A DNA stretch of 64,000 bases. It comes from Lineus longissimus (lineage: Eukaryota; Nemertea; Pilidiophora; Heteronemertea; Lineidae). Positions 38,301 through 49,500 of the stretch are shown here, in pieces. A program made the translations under genes and the position numbers. Within the stretch, counting starts at the first letter, position 1, and the number at the start of each line of letters is the position of its first letter. Where the stretch lies: assembly GCF_910592395.1 (NCBI RefSeq), contig NC_088313.1:3410501-3474500 (forward strand). Reading direction: 5' to 3'. Under the pieces are notes generated by a model. The model made no database searches, was not told the origin of the DNA, and saw only the letters and a program-made list of their open reading frames with translations.

Positions 38301-41300
38301 CAGCCAATAATACTTAGTCATATAGATATAGAGATTTCAACTGGTAATGTATATGTACTCGTAGTGTAGCCCGATAGCGTTGCGAAAATCGTTGCATTCT
38401 ACTACACGGAGTCGAATTCGGCTACGTTCAGCAGGACATACAAGTGAAGTGGCTGGATATTCAATTAAAAATTCTAATGTTTACCGAACTGAAAGGCATG
38501 TTAAAAAGCCAAGGCCACACTGTCGAAGAGAAAATATCAGGGGAATAGCTTTTCTAAACCTTGGAATAGATCGATACTAGTTCCAATGGGAGTGCGATGC
38601 CGCCACCTCCCGATGCCGCTTCCTCAATAATATCCTCACCAGTAAGCATGCGGCGAACGAGGCGATCTGACTCCACATACCCCTCGAGATTACTGCATGC
38701 GTTTTTTTAATCGTAGTACTCAGCGGAATCAACAGGTAATGTTTAATTCAGATGATGGGGAATTAATGGGGAGAGCTTTATTGTTGATGGTATCGAAGTC
38801 ATTCTGTGCGTTCCCAAGGAGATGTAGCATGTGCTGGAATCAGAAGCACCTGCAGCAGAGGGATTTATAAATGAAGCCAGACTCCGAACAAGCCAACAGA
38901 AGATTAATTTTTCCATCTTTCTGCGTTACTGTGTAGTGAAGGAATGTCGATATTTCTAAAACGGTTGGGAAACCGAACTTTCACTGTTTGAAAGAGTAGA
39001 TCGTATAAATGATGATTCTGTGTTTCAGTGTAGTCATGTTTGGTGGCGAAAACAAAAGAGTTGTATATATTAAGTAAAAGTTCCAAGCAAACGAAATAAA
39101 ATGCAGAACATGCTTTGATAGTATGATATCTTGTAGTGTTACCTGCGAAAATTTAAAATTTGACTCCAGTTTTGAATTAATTGCTAATTAGTTTCCTCTT
39201 TAGACTCGTATCTATGGGACTTAGACGCAAATTCCATGAAATAATACGTGTTCTGCTGATGTGATATCATGTCACAAGCTTTCATTCTGCCTATTGAAAT
39301 AGCACTGCATAATTTTCATTCGTTTTGCTGGTACTTATACCTTGAGATTATTCGTTTGATTTGGCTAACGAGCACGACTTCAAACACAAAATGTGCATCA
39401 AACCGATCTATAAAGTCGTCAGATCTTTTGTGAAAGCTGGGTTTTAAAACACCCAGTCGTTTTGGAAAAATCGGCAGTCCACGATTTCATATGTGACTTG
39501 GCAGGGCGAACCCTTAAAGGGACTGCCGCGATTTTGGATTTAGTGTTAGTTCTGGATGTTTTTCAACAGTATTTCTGAAATGCTGTACGAAACACACAAT
39601 ACCATGTCACCATTGATTACGAAATAGCCGCGGAAAGTAGCGCACTGCACTCTGATATGTCCGAGGATTTCAGCAATCTATCAAGGCCTGCTCAAGTGAG
39701 TCACGTTGTTACGCTTATTGACCATATTGTTATCGCTGACTTGATCTTGATTGGGTCTTTCTCACCGCTGCAGTCAACAGAGGAGGTACACGCCTCAGCT
39801 CCTGGTCGTGACGGCCACGCATCAGTTAGTCTGTGCACATTGAGATACAACATTGCATGGAGTGAGCTGAGTAAATGGTTAACTCAATTTGCCTGAGACA
39901 GTACAGTATACAGAAATGTTGGAACCGTGGTTTGAAATGAGTGACATTGGGTCATTTAGGATGAAGTGGTTGACTATTTTCGCTACAGTTACCAGACGGT
40001 TGCCTGAAGCCAGGAAAACAGTACGTACCTCTAGTTAGTTGACTACCCAGGTAGATTTGATAAGTGTCAGCCGGATAGACAGAAACCAGACAAGGGTGAC
40101 GTTGTATCGACGTGAAAAAACTCGGAGAGCACAACCCAAAAATATCACTTCTACACGTGAAAGACGTATGATATCGTCAGTTATTAAGTGAAAGCCTCAA
40201 CAATCAAAAGATTCAAAGCATGGAAATGTTTTAAGTGCAAAGTTGGCCTGGTTTATACTCGCGACGACAGTCTTGTTGCGTTCCATGCACGACATACCAG
40301 GCAGGAAGAACATGAGCGAAGTAAGTAACAGAAGGGCTAACCACGTTGCAGCCCTACACATAACGAAACACCTTGTTACTTCCCGTAACTGACAGGCTCC
40401 TGAATTAATGTGCCAAGCGGCGGTGCATCGTGTCTTTATGATTAGCCCTCGGCTCAAAACATGCCAAGCCATTGACAATGGCTGTATGCAGTCGGACTGT
40501 CATAACGGTCAGCGATAAAGAAGAAGAGGGAGCCAAGAGGTATGTAGCAATGGAGGCGAACTGGTAGGAGGAATAGATGTCTGGCTTTGGTCTCGGATTA
40601 CGTTCTGGCTAACAAGAGGCATTTTTCTATATTTTTTGCTTTCTGTATCAGTATGTTGAGACGTATGTCCATTATAGCGCGATGATATTATTGCATTCAA
40701 TAATAGACGATGTACCGATAAATGCACGTTGGGCAATGCACAATTTTTGTAATGACGATACTCACCGTTACCCGTCATTTGTTTGAGTATTGCACTAGCT
40801 AAGCCTTGTTGAGTAACCTAGCTTGTAGCTGTCTGTTGATGACGTTCTGAATTTCCTTTACATATGGACTCGAGTTAAATTTGCAACTACTCAGTACAGT
40901 GTAAGCTTTGTAATCATAATGTCCGGCCTCATCACAATCTCTTTCTTTACTCTCACAATTATGATCATATACACCGCTAAAATCAACAAGTCCGACTTGA
41001 AATACAGATGTTTTCCGGACTGTCGTGTCATTTATTCTCATGACTGTTAGCATGAAGACTCGATAGCTAATCACTTGAGCAGGTTACATGTAACGAACAA
41101 ATTAGAAGGTAATTTCATGAAACACTACAAAAAGCGGCCAATCGTTTACGCTGTTGCACTGAGAAGAACACGACGAGAAAATGATCTCATTCACTGATGC
41201 ACGCAATGCCGTAATATACAAGGAAAAAGACGAATTTATCCGTCGCGGGCGCAAATACGGGATAAAGAAGGATTCAAAACGAGTGGAATCCGTACAATGA

Positions 41301-41562
41301 TTAGTGTTGCTGGCACGCGATGTTCCGGCTACATGGGATTAGGTGCTATAAAAAAGCGTCGATATCAACAGTACCAGACGCAACAAGTGAGAACTTGTTT
41401 CTCAAGAGATAGTCTAGAGTGGAAGATAATCTATGTCTTTGAGTTTCCTTTGAGATTTACACTAAATTTGTTTTGTCTTTTATCAGACGGTTTCCGTAGA
41501 AATTGTCTGCAGGCCCCCATGACCACTTATTTTAGTTCATTTCCTTTCTGTTTTCCCTAGGG
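35359..41562. other. Non-coding stretch
   Basis: About 6.2 kb with no recognised gene. The 36490-36900 block has higher GC and complexity (GGCGCGACAACTTGACATG and similar words) and is a candidate conserved non-coding element. A homeodomain-type site cluster (TTAATTGCTAATTAG) lies near 39178. One weak minus-strand signal-peptide frame is listed at 40197-40361. Confidence 0.5.
40197..40361 (-). CDS. Candidate small secreted peptide or signal-peptide exon
   Basis: Within a longer open frame, the ATG at 40359-40361 (G at -3) begins a 54-codon frame. Its first ~25 residues look like a signal peptide (WLALLLLTSLMFFLPGMSC). The remaining ~29 residues contain one N-glycosylation site (NKT) and end in cysteine, with another cysteine near the end. 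I do not recognise it. It may be a first exon, a small secreted protein or chance. Confidence 0.22.
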   Translation of the reverse strand: MCRAATWLALLLLTSLMFFLPGMSCMERNKTVVASINQANFALKTFPCFESFDC

Positions 41563-41686
41563 TAATATGTAAAGAGCAAGCTCTAGTGAACTCGCACAAC
41601 TGTATGTCCTAGCAGACGATTTTTAAATACATGATCTCCGCTCCCACACCTGCACTTCAGTGGCGCCGGTGTGAATAAATCTACTT
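41563..41686 (+). repeat. Repeat module Z, copy 1
   Basis: 124 bp starting GTAATATGTAAAGAGCAAG and ending AATAAATCTACT. It matches 44762-44885 in direct orientation at roughly 94% by eye. The two Z copies bracket the mosaic block. Confidence 0.85.
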
Positions 41687-41752
41687 GTGTGAATGGTCAA
41701 TGGCTCATGGCGTCATGAAATAATTGCGTCACGAGGAAGGAAACAATCGGAT

Positions 41753-41833
41753 TCACGTCCGACGTCGTTACTGTGGGTGCGGCGCGTCATGAATGCAGGA
41801 TCGGGTAACGCGCGGCCCATATGCAATGCGACA
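41753..41833 (+). repeat. Repeat module W, copy 1
   Basis: 81 bp, TCACGTCCGACGTCGT to AATGCGACA, with an equal-length direct copy at 46708-46788. Here it joins module A; at the other site it joins module X. Confidence 0.85.
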
Positions 41834-42576
41834 GTTCAATGTGCTCGTGAAGTGACGAGAGCAAATCTCACGGGTGGAGCGGAAATCCGACATATTGCCC
41901 ACATCATCGGCGCCAACAACTATTTATTTTGACCCTGCCCGAGTCTTTTATAATAGATTGAATCTGACCCTGCTGACCACGATTTTCAAAAACTTTTAAA
42001 AAAGGCGATTCAAAGGTTAAATCAACTGCAAAGATAATGTTTTATATCACTGAGGTATATAAATACGATATGCTGAGAAAAATCTGTACAACTATCGATA
42101 TATACGATTACTTGGAACTATTTCGGCAAATCACTTTGCCACCTGCGCGACCTTCTCACAATTGCGGCGCGCTCGTTTGCATACCGCATATAAGAGGCGA
42201 ATAAATTCTCAATTTCACCATGAAAGTCTTTACGGTTCAGCGCTAAGAGTGTTTGACTGTGGATCGGCTGGTCACGGGTTCGATTCCCGGTGAATCTGGC
42301 GCGGTTTTTTTCTTTTTTCTTCTCCCGTATCTTGTTATCTAATCATCCATGTGCAGATGTCAACATTTTCATCGTTATCAATCATTATCATGCCCGGCAC
42401 CCAAACTTTTCAAACTGAAGCACATACTGATTCCGGGCATTCGAGTACTACCGATGATGGTTCGAATCGGCATCTGGTATTTTCGAGGATTCATTGGGGC
42501 AAAAAAGTATTAGTGTCGGACCGTGACTTTTCCAGTCAGAATTAGTCAAAGGGTATCCTGAGCTTCAGGCTTTTTA
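41834..42576 (+). repeat. Repeat module A, copy 1 (contains tRNA-like sequence)
   Basis: About 740 bp from GTTCAATGTGCTCGTGAAG to CTTCAGGCTTTTTAT. It has near-identical copies at 42772-43507 (direct) and 43836-44578 (inverted). It contains an AT-rich half, a tRNA-like segment followed by a T-run, and a 3' part ending in the small palindrome CCTGAGCTTCAGG. The open frames (60-80 codons) seen in it on both strands are repeat-derived and not taken as genes. Confidence 0.88.
42214..42300 (+). other. tRNA-His-like segment in module A, copy 1
   Basis: It has a B-box-type T arm (GGTTCGATTCCC, four of five stem pairs) and an anticodon-like loop CTGTGGA that would read GTG (His) with U33 and purine 37. 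The anticodon stem includes G-U pairs. A D-arm-like GTTC/GAGT pairing is present. A TTCACC/GGTGAA stem closes the structure but leaves about 15 extra bases before the D arm. A run of T follows, as in a Pol III terminator. It looks like a tRNA-derived SINE-type promoter rather than a working tRNA. Confidence 0.55.
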
Positions 42577-42771
42577 TACTCCTTCGACATATCGAGAGGC
42601 GGAGGATATTGAAAACCACTGGTGTCTAGCTGGATGGTTAAAGGGATAGCCAGTCGTTGACGTATATCTAATGCTGGTCCAATCATATCTAGTTCCTACT
42701 TCTAACGCCAATCGGAGAGAGCGGTAGCCGGTACATATTCACTGAGAGCACGGTTCACTAGCAGTTCAATG
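42577..42771 (-). repeat. Repeat module Y, inverted copy
   Basis: About 190 bp linking module A copies 1 and 2. Its reverse complement (CTAGTGAACCGTGCT to CGAAGGAGTA) recurs at 43653-43835 and 44579-44765. Confidence 0.85.
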
Positions 42772-43507
42772 TGCTCGTGAAGTGACGAGAGCAAATCTCA
42801 CGGGTGGAGCGGAAATCCGACATATTGCCCACATAATCGGCGCCAACAACTATTTCTTTTGACCCTGCCCGAGTCTATTCAAATAGATTGACTCTAACCC
42901 TGCTGACCTCGATTTTCAAAAACTTTAAAAAAAGACAATTCAAAGGTTAAATCAACTGCAAAGATAATGTTTTATATCACTGAGGTATATAAACACGATA
43001 TGCTGAGAAAAATCTGTACAACTATCGAGATATACGATAACTTGGAACTATTTCGGCAAATCACTTTGCCACCTGCGCGACCTTCTCACAATTGCGGCGC
43101 GCTCGTTTGCATACCGCATATAAGAGACGAATAAAATCTCCATTTCACCATGAAAGCCTTTACGGTTCAGCGCTAAGAGTGTTTGACTGTGGATCGGCTG
43201 GTCACGGGTTCGATTCCTGGTGAATCTGGCGCATTTTTTTTCTTTTTTCTTCTTCCGTATCTCGTTTTCTAATCATCCATGTGCAGATGTCAACATTTTC
43301 ATCGTTATCATTATCATATCCGGCACCCAATCTTTTCAAACTGAAGCACATACTGATTCCGGGCATTCGAGTACTACCGATGATGGTTCGAATTGGCATC
43401 TGGTATTTTGGAGGATTCATTGGGGCAAATTAAAAAGTATTAGTGTCGGACCGTGACTTTTTCAGTCAGAATTAGTCAAAGGGTATCCTGAGCTTCAGGC
43501 TTTTTAT
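42772..43507 (+). repeat. Repeat module A, copy 2
   Basis: A direct copy of module A with a few substitutions and small indels. It is followed by module X instead of Y. Together with Y before it, it forms the left arm of a large inverted repeat with 43836-44765. Confidence 0.88.
43144..43230 (+). other. tRNA-His-like segment in module A, copy 2
   Basis: The D-arm, anticodon-loop and T-loop bases match copy 1. One T-arm change (TTCCTGG for TTCCCGG) weakens the stem. A run of T follows it. Confidence 0.55.
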
Positions 43508-43652
43508 CACTCACACAACGTAGTGAGTGTAATGGTTACGTATGTATACACTGAATGTAAAGTGTAAATAAAATTCATATGTTCATCATGTCCATCGAAT
43601 CTGAAAAAAATTTGTGGAGACACATGACAATTCTGGTTCCGGTACAGTTTTG
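43504..43652 (+). repeat. Repeat module X, copy 1
   Basis: 149 bp beginning TTATCACTCACACAACG, with a small internal hairpin (CACTCA/TGAGTG), and ending GGTACAGTTTTG. An equal-length inverted copy lies at 46787-46935. Confidence 0.85.
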
Positions 43653-43835
43653 CTAGTGAACCGTGCTTTCAGTGAATATGTACCGGCTACCGCTCTCTCC
43701 GATTGGCGTTAGAAGTAGGAACTAGATATGATTGGACCAGCAGTAGATATACGTCAACGACTGGCTATCCCTTTAACCATCCAGCTAGACACCAGTGCTT
43801 TTCAATATCCTCCGCCTCTCGATATGTCGAAGGAG
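43653..43835 (+). repeat. Repeat module Y, copy 2
   Basis: It begins CTAGTGAACCGTGCTTTCAG, directly after X, and leads into inverted module A. Confidence 0.85.
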
Positions 43836-44578
43836 TATAAAAAGCCTGAAGCTCAGGATACCCTTTGACTAATTCTGATTGGAAAAGTCACGGTCCGACA
43901 CTAATACTTTTTTGCCCCAATGAATCCTCGAAAATACCAGATGCCGATTCGAACCATAATCGGTAGTACTCGAATGCCCGGAATCAGTATGTGCTTCAGT
44001 TTGAAAAGATTGGGTGCCGGATATGATAATGATAACGATGAAAATGTTGACATCTGCACATGGATGATTAGAAAACAAGATACGGAAGAAGAAAAAAGAA
44101 AAAAACTGCGCCAGATTCACCGGGAATCGAACCCGTGACCAGCCGATCCACAGTCAAACACTCTTAGCGCTGAACCGTAAAGGCTTTCATGGTGAAATGG
44201 AGATTTTATTCGCCTCTTATATGCGGTATGCAAACGAGCGCGCCGCAATTGTGAGAAGGTCGCGCAGGTGGCAAAGTGATTTGCCGAAATAGTTCCAAGT
44301 TATCGTATATCTCGATAGTTGTACAGATTTTTCTCAGCATATCGTGTTTATATACCTCAGTGATATAAAACATTATCTTTGCAGTTGATTTAACCTTTGA
44401 ATTGTCTTTTTTTAAAGTTTTTGAAAATCGAGGTCAGCAGGGTTAGAGTCAATCTATTTCAAAAGACTCGGGCAGGGTCAAAAGAAATAGTTGTTGGCGC
44501 CGATGATGTGAGCAATATGTCGGATTTCCGCTCCACCCGTGAGATTCGCTCTCGTCACTTCACGAGCACATTGAACTG
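43836..44578 (-). repeat. Repeat module A, copy 3 (inverted)
   Basis: The reverse complement of copies 1 and 2. With the following Y it pairs with 42577-43507 to make inverted-repeat arms of about 920 bp around an X-Y spacer of about 330 bp. Confidence 0.88.
44110..44196 (-). other. tRNA-His-like segment in module A, copy 3
   Basis: An inverted copy with the consensus GGTTCGATTCCC T arm and the same CTGTGGA loop as copy 1. On its own strand it is followed by a T-rich run (44088-44106). Confidence 0.55.
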
Positions 44579-44765
44579 CTAGTGAACCGTGCTCTCAGTG
44601 AATATGTACCGGCCACCGCTCTCTCCGATTGGCGTTAGAAGTAGGAACTAGATATGATTGGACCAGCAGTAGATATACGTCAACGACTGGCTATCCCTTT
44701 AACCATCCAGCTAGACACCAGTGGTTTTCAATATTCTCCGCCTCTCGATATGTCGAAGGAGTAAT
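44579..44765 (+). repeat. Repeat module Y, copy 3
   Basis: CTAGTGAACCGTGCTCTCAG to CGAAGGAGTA, running into module Z copy 2. Confidence 0.85.
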
Positions 44766-44885
44766 ATGTAAAGAGCAAGCTCTAGTGTACTCGCAGAATT
44801 GTATATCCTAGCAGACGATTTTTGAATACATGATCTCCGCTCCCACACCTGCACTTCAGTGGCGCCGGTGTGAATAAATCTACTC
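44762..44885 (+). repeat. Repeat module Z, copy 2
   Basis: A direct copy of 41563-41686 with about seven substitutions. It closes the mosaic block. Confidence 0.85.
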
Positions 44886-45538
44886 TCACAGTAGTTCCTA
44901 AAATCATTGATTTCTCGGTCCTCACAGTATGTCAGTGTTGATTCAGCAGTTGTTTTGGCAAATACATGTTTTTTTGGATTTTCTAAAACCTAGAGCGCTA
45001 CTCAATAGGCGACTAACAAGAAACTACGCATTTTACTGTTGTTGCCGACGTATGTGTACACTGAACTTGGGATGTGCGTCGGCCCCGTGTTGAAATGCCG
45101 TCCAGTGCCAGTTGGTGCGTTTTTCGCTGATTTGTGCAAAATTCAACATATCTCAAAAGTTCAATGGTTGACTCTAGATTTTTTTGAATTTTTGTGTAGC
45201 GTAAGCAACTGTCTTTCATGGGAGAATGGTCACTGTAAGAATTATTCAGGAAGAAATGTATAATATTTGGGGGTTTTCGTGATTGTCCGGCCCAATTGGC
45301 AATATTGCCATTTGGGATGGTGAACAGAGCTAGGAGCAAATGCGACGCTTATGATTTTTTTAAAGAAATAAAATGCCCGATTTAACATCCTGCAGAATCA
45401 GGGGAATCGGGCGTTTCCAGTGATATACGACACAAATGGGTTGTCCTCATGCATTCACTTTGGAAACGCATTTTAAAATAGATGTTACGTCCTGTTAATG
45501 GGGCACGTCATCATCGCGTACATTTGGGAAAAACTCCC
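44886..45538. other. Non-coding spacer
   Basis: No gene is recognised. A GCCCGATT/AATCGGGC inverted pair lies near 45375-45410. Confidence 0.5.
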
Positions 45539-46696
45539 GGTCTACACTAGTCAACATGAACCAACAAATGTTGTCCAACATCGTGTTGGGCCTTGTTGCA
45601 GAGGCATGTTTGCTATTGTTTGCCAGTGTGGACGGGTCCAAAAACAAGTGAAAACATCAGCCAACTTGTTGGCCAATGTTGGCCTTTGTTAGGCCATACT
45701 ACATCTGAACAACATGTTGGTCGGTGTTGGGCAATCAGCAGCCAATCAGGGAACAGATTTGGATCATGTGATGGAGCTACTGGGACAAAATGGCAGCCTC
45801 AATGAAAGATAGAGAATGGGAGACAAGACCACAATTGATTGTTTAAGCCTTTTAGCAGTTAAATTGTCAATGTTTGACCGCGACGCATCAAAGAATGCGT
45901 CAAGTAGTGAAACTGAAATTCGGATATTGCGAGTAACTGGTGCGATTTAAATTGGTGATTGACCACGGAAATTTTTTTTTAAATTGACAAGTTTGACACA
46001 AGTGGACATTTTTACCCATATCGGCCATTTTCACTCCAAATTTGAACCACCCCCCCCCCCCCCCCCCCCTATGGCCATGTTGTCGAAATTCAAAATTATT
46101 TTTTTTACCAAACAATTTATTTATATCTGTAGACTTGCCACAGCAAATATTTTTTCAATACCTCTCCAAATATGTACTTGAGAGTAAAAAACATGCACTC
46201 GTCTAATTGATAGGCCTCGACCCTCCAACCTATGAATATTCATTAGTGGTCTTGTCTCATGGCAATTTCAAGAAATTGAACACTTAATTTCGGAATACGA
46301 AAAGCTTCATCCATCCGCAGGAAATTCTTGAGGCTTTTGAAGTCTGAGGCCATTAACTCTTGAAGGAGGCAGTGAGAGGCCCCATGCATGCTTTTTCCAC
46401 AAGTAAAGCTTTTGTCAGTTGCGGCGGCGACGGGGGTTAATCACACCTGAAAGAATTGCTGCTGAAGCACCTAGGCATGCTTTCTTCCTGTGGTTCTCCA
46501 TTGTTTTAAAGAAAAAATTAAGAGAAATGACTGATTTTCCCTCCAAATTGCCCTCAAATTCATGCCAAACACGGCCAAACTTGTTTGGCAATGTTTGCCT
46601 GTGTTTGATAGTGTGGATGGGTCCCCAAACATTCGCCAACATGATGTTGGCTCATGTTGGCCAACAATTGTTGGCGAATGTTTGCTAGTGTAGACC
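45539..46696. mobile_element. 1.16-kb element with GGTCTACACTAG inverted ends
   Basis: Both ends read inward GGTCTACACTAG, two or three variable bases, AACAT, then CCAACA-type words, giving an imperfect inverted repeat of about 35 bp. Subterminal regions at both ends are dense in palindromes such as CCAACATGATGTTGG and GTTGGCCAACA. The phrase GTGTGGACGGGTCC near 45620 recurs as GTGTGGATGGGTCC near 46611. There is no transposase frame, and I cannot see a clear target-site duplication, so the boundaries are tentative. Confidence 0.55.
46050..46069 (+). repeat. Poly-C tract (20 C)
   Basis: Twenty consecutive C inside the 1.16-kb element; the longest homopolymer in the window. Confidence 0.95.
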
Positions 46697-46707
46697 AGGC
46701 TGAGACC

Positions 46708-46788
46708 TCACGTCCGACGTCGTAACTGTGGGTGCGGCGCGTCATGAATGCAGGATCGGCCAACGCGCGGCCTATATGGAATGCGACA
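46708..46788 (+). repeat. Repeat module W, copy 2
   Basis: A direct copy of 41753-41833, 81 bp, joined here to inverted module X. It starts 12 bp after the 1.16-kb element. Confidence 0.85.
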
Positions 46789-46935
46789 AAACTGTACCGG
46801 AACCAGAATTGTCATGGGTCTGCACAAATTTTTTTCAGATTCGATGGACATGATGGATATATGAATTTTGTTTACACTTTACATACAGTGTATACATACG
46901 TAACCATTACACTCACTACGTTGTGTGAGTGATAA
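46787..46935 (-). repeat. Repeat module X, inverted copy
   Basis: The reverse complement of 43504-43652, equal length (149 bp). Confidence 0.85.
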
Positions 46936-48614
46936 CATTTCATGAGGCGAATAAAATGATGCCAGTTTGTCGTTCTTCGTATAATGATGGCGTGGGTTGA
47001 ATGGAAATCTAAAAGACTCGATAAAAATCCGGCTTTTTTGCTACCAAATACGATCGGGTCAAGTCACAAGGGAATTGGTTTGATTCTGCGCATCCTACTG
47101 TGGACAAAAGTCGCGTTCTTCTGAGTCTTTCCCCTGGGGCCATGGCAGATCGCATTTCCCAACCAGGGCGCGTAGGTAGGAGTCCATTTTTCTTTTTCTT
47201 GCCAAGATATACGACGTTGTTAAGCGGTGGCGATCGGCGGGCATGTAGCCTATTGTTTAAATCCCCGGCTTCTCATCTTTTTTCATTCCCCGAGCCAAGG
47301 CAAGGTTTGCTGTCTGCTGAGGTTTCCTTGCAATTTCTGGAAGACTTTTCAAGAAAGCAATTACATCGTACGATTCTTCTTCCTACTGGTACCAGCGGTG
47401 GAATTACTGGTGGGTGGCGATCAAACGCAATTGCACTTGAAGTTCCATGTTGGTATTCAGACGCTCCAATGTTTCCAAGATCACATATTTGGTTCTCCCT
47501 TAAAGGGGACGCGCCCCCGCCCGTTCTGCATCCGCCACGAGCTACTATTTTTGCTATTTATTTAATCAACATTGCATGATTATATACATTATACCAAATA
47601 ACTTCAAACACATGTTTTGTCTAAGATTCCTTTGGGACGCATTTTAATCATTCTATTACATGTAATTTAAGTTGATCTAGAGGGACATGTCCACTGCAAA
47701 CTGATTGGTAATTCTATGCGCCTCTTAGAGTGATCAGTGACGACTAACAGATGGCCACCGCTGATTGAACAAAACAAAAACCACCAAATTCAACGCAGAT
47801 ATCACCGCACTTGAAAAATGATCATTCCTCTTGCCATCGGCTGACTCATCCGCTAAGCTATCGCGACATTAGAAAACGAGCTGTTGCGTCGTCTTGCACT
47901 TTTGATCTCAAAAAAGTGGTAAAAGTGATAACGATCGTGAGCTCGCTAATATTACTCATTTCGTGGCATGAAATACCAAATAACTAATTAAAACCAAAAA
48001 AATAGGCGCAGGCCAAACGGGAGCACTCTTTGACTCACATCACGCGCAGTGAATGCCTCCTGCATTCTATCACCACTTCACGATTGTTGCACCACTCGAT
48101 ACTGACTCAGGGGTTATTTCCCTACGGGCGGATTGGTAATAAACTTTCCCCAGCCAGCTCCTAACTGACACGGGAAACACCCAATCTGCGCCACGGTCGC
48201 CCCAGTCTAATGCAGTTTATGGTAAATCAGCGCTAGGCGGCATGCTTGCCGAAGTCAGATTTGATTTCCAGGTTTTGATTTAAAGGAATGCGTCGACTGA
48301 TTTGGCGAGGAGCTGTTTTAGACAATTGCATTTGGGATCAACAGCCAGTTAGGGTTTATAGGTATGTTTGAAGAAAACATCCGAAATTGGATTCCAAACG
48401 ATTTTCTGTATTAGGAGTGGCGGTGTCTCAGTAAAAGTTGGACGAGTATAAGCAATAGCTCTTCCCATATACTGACAAGGCGTGTCTCTATTGGATTGAG
48501 GCTTACTCTAAAGAGAAACAAACTTGGTTGGTTTCGGCATACATGTATGTCCTATATAATAACTTTAAAGTGTTAGTGGGGCCCTTTCAATATTCAAGGA
48601 GCTTTCCCTTTAAA

Positions 48615-48734
48615 ATGGCAGATGACATGGCCTCTGTGACGCCACTTGATATCCTTTCATCATACAGTTCATGGCTGGAGACAACTTGGTCCGGCATGCT
48701 CGGAAGGGGTCCTTGGATCAATTCTGTAATGTGA
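48615..48734 (+). CDS. Weak candidate first exon or micropeptide
   Basis: The ATG has A at -3 and G at +4 and opens a 39-residue frame starting MADDMASVTPLDILSSYSSW. The TGA stop overlaps a donor-like GTGAGG, so the segment might be a first coding exon spliced just before the stop. No family is recognised. Confidence 0.18.
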   Translation: MADDMASVTPLDILSSYSSWLETTWSGMLGRGPWINSVM

Positions 48735-49080
48735 GGAGATCTATTCTATATTAAATGTGTCCATGCTATTCCGATTAGATCATCACTAGCCACAAAGGCA
48801 ACATGCAACTGCAACAACTGCTTATTGCTTCTTCCTGTCCCGAGTTCAATTTTGCCAGGCTGAATATATCGATTCAGTCATTTGGTGGCCATGAAGCAGG
48901 CTCTCTTACAAGACTTCTCTGCCACTCCATAACCTACAGTTAACTCGCCCAACCCAGGCTAATGGGGATACAACCAGTCGACAATTGAATTATGATTAAT
49001 TAAATTCAGGCCATGAGCTGTATTTGATGGGCGAGCCTAAAAACAGATAAATCAGCTTTCAAGCATCATTTGTTGCCTGA

Positions 49081-49500
49081 ATCTACAGAATCGTCAACAC
49101 GAATCTCGCGGACCAACAGGGATGGAGCTTCAGCTGGTGACGCCGCCGCACCTTTGCCTGCCGATGAGTCATTGTCAATCAGCTGTGGCCGCTCTCCGCG
49201 ATAATCGAAGGGGCTAAGCCTGTCATTAGGATCAACCCAAGGAACTAGTGATCACATCAGCGGCGCAAACCGCTCGGGGACCTCGCATGCCAACGCATGG
49301 AAATTTCATGCGCGCAGCAAATGGACTTGTTTGATCTAGTTTAGCTTGGATGAGCCTAATATGCGATATTTATTTATTTGTAAGATTAGTTGTCGGTAAG
49401 CTAAATCCGCAGAGATAGCCTTCGGCGATTCTGATTGGCCGCCCCCTCCACACGGCAGACGATCGAATTCTCATAACATGAAGCACAATTGATGCAAATG
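49081..49500. promoter_or_regulatory. Candidate distal regulatory block
   Basis: GC-rich, high-complexity sequence in an AT-rich desert, ending in an octamer ATGCAAAT (49492-49499), the POU-factor consensus. No frame is credible. Regulatory function is an inference from composition and motifs only. Confidence 0.25.

Noticed and set aside
42214-42300. Functional tRNA-His gene
   Set aside because: The canonical acceptor stem does not pair, positions 8-9 are CG rather than TA, and there are extra bases before the D arm, so it is recorded only as tRNA-like.
43220-44138. Paired open frames of 72-83 codons on both strands in module A
   Set aside because: They recur only because the module is repeated and inverted. 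The frame is open on both strands, shows no domain, and includes the tRNA-like end and a T-run.
47100-47579. 159-codon open frame as a gene
   Set aside because: It has no domain, low-complexity Phe and Pro stretches, and a second overlapping frame on the same strand; chance is more likely.
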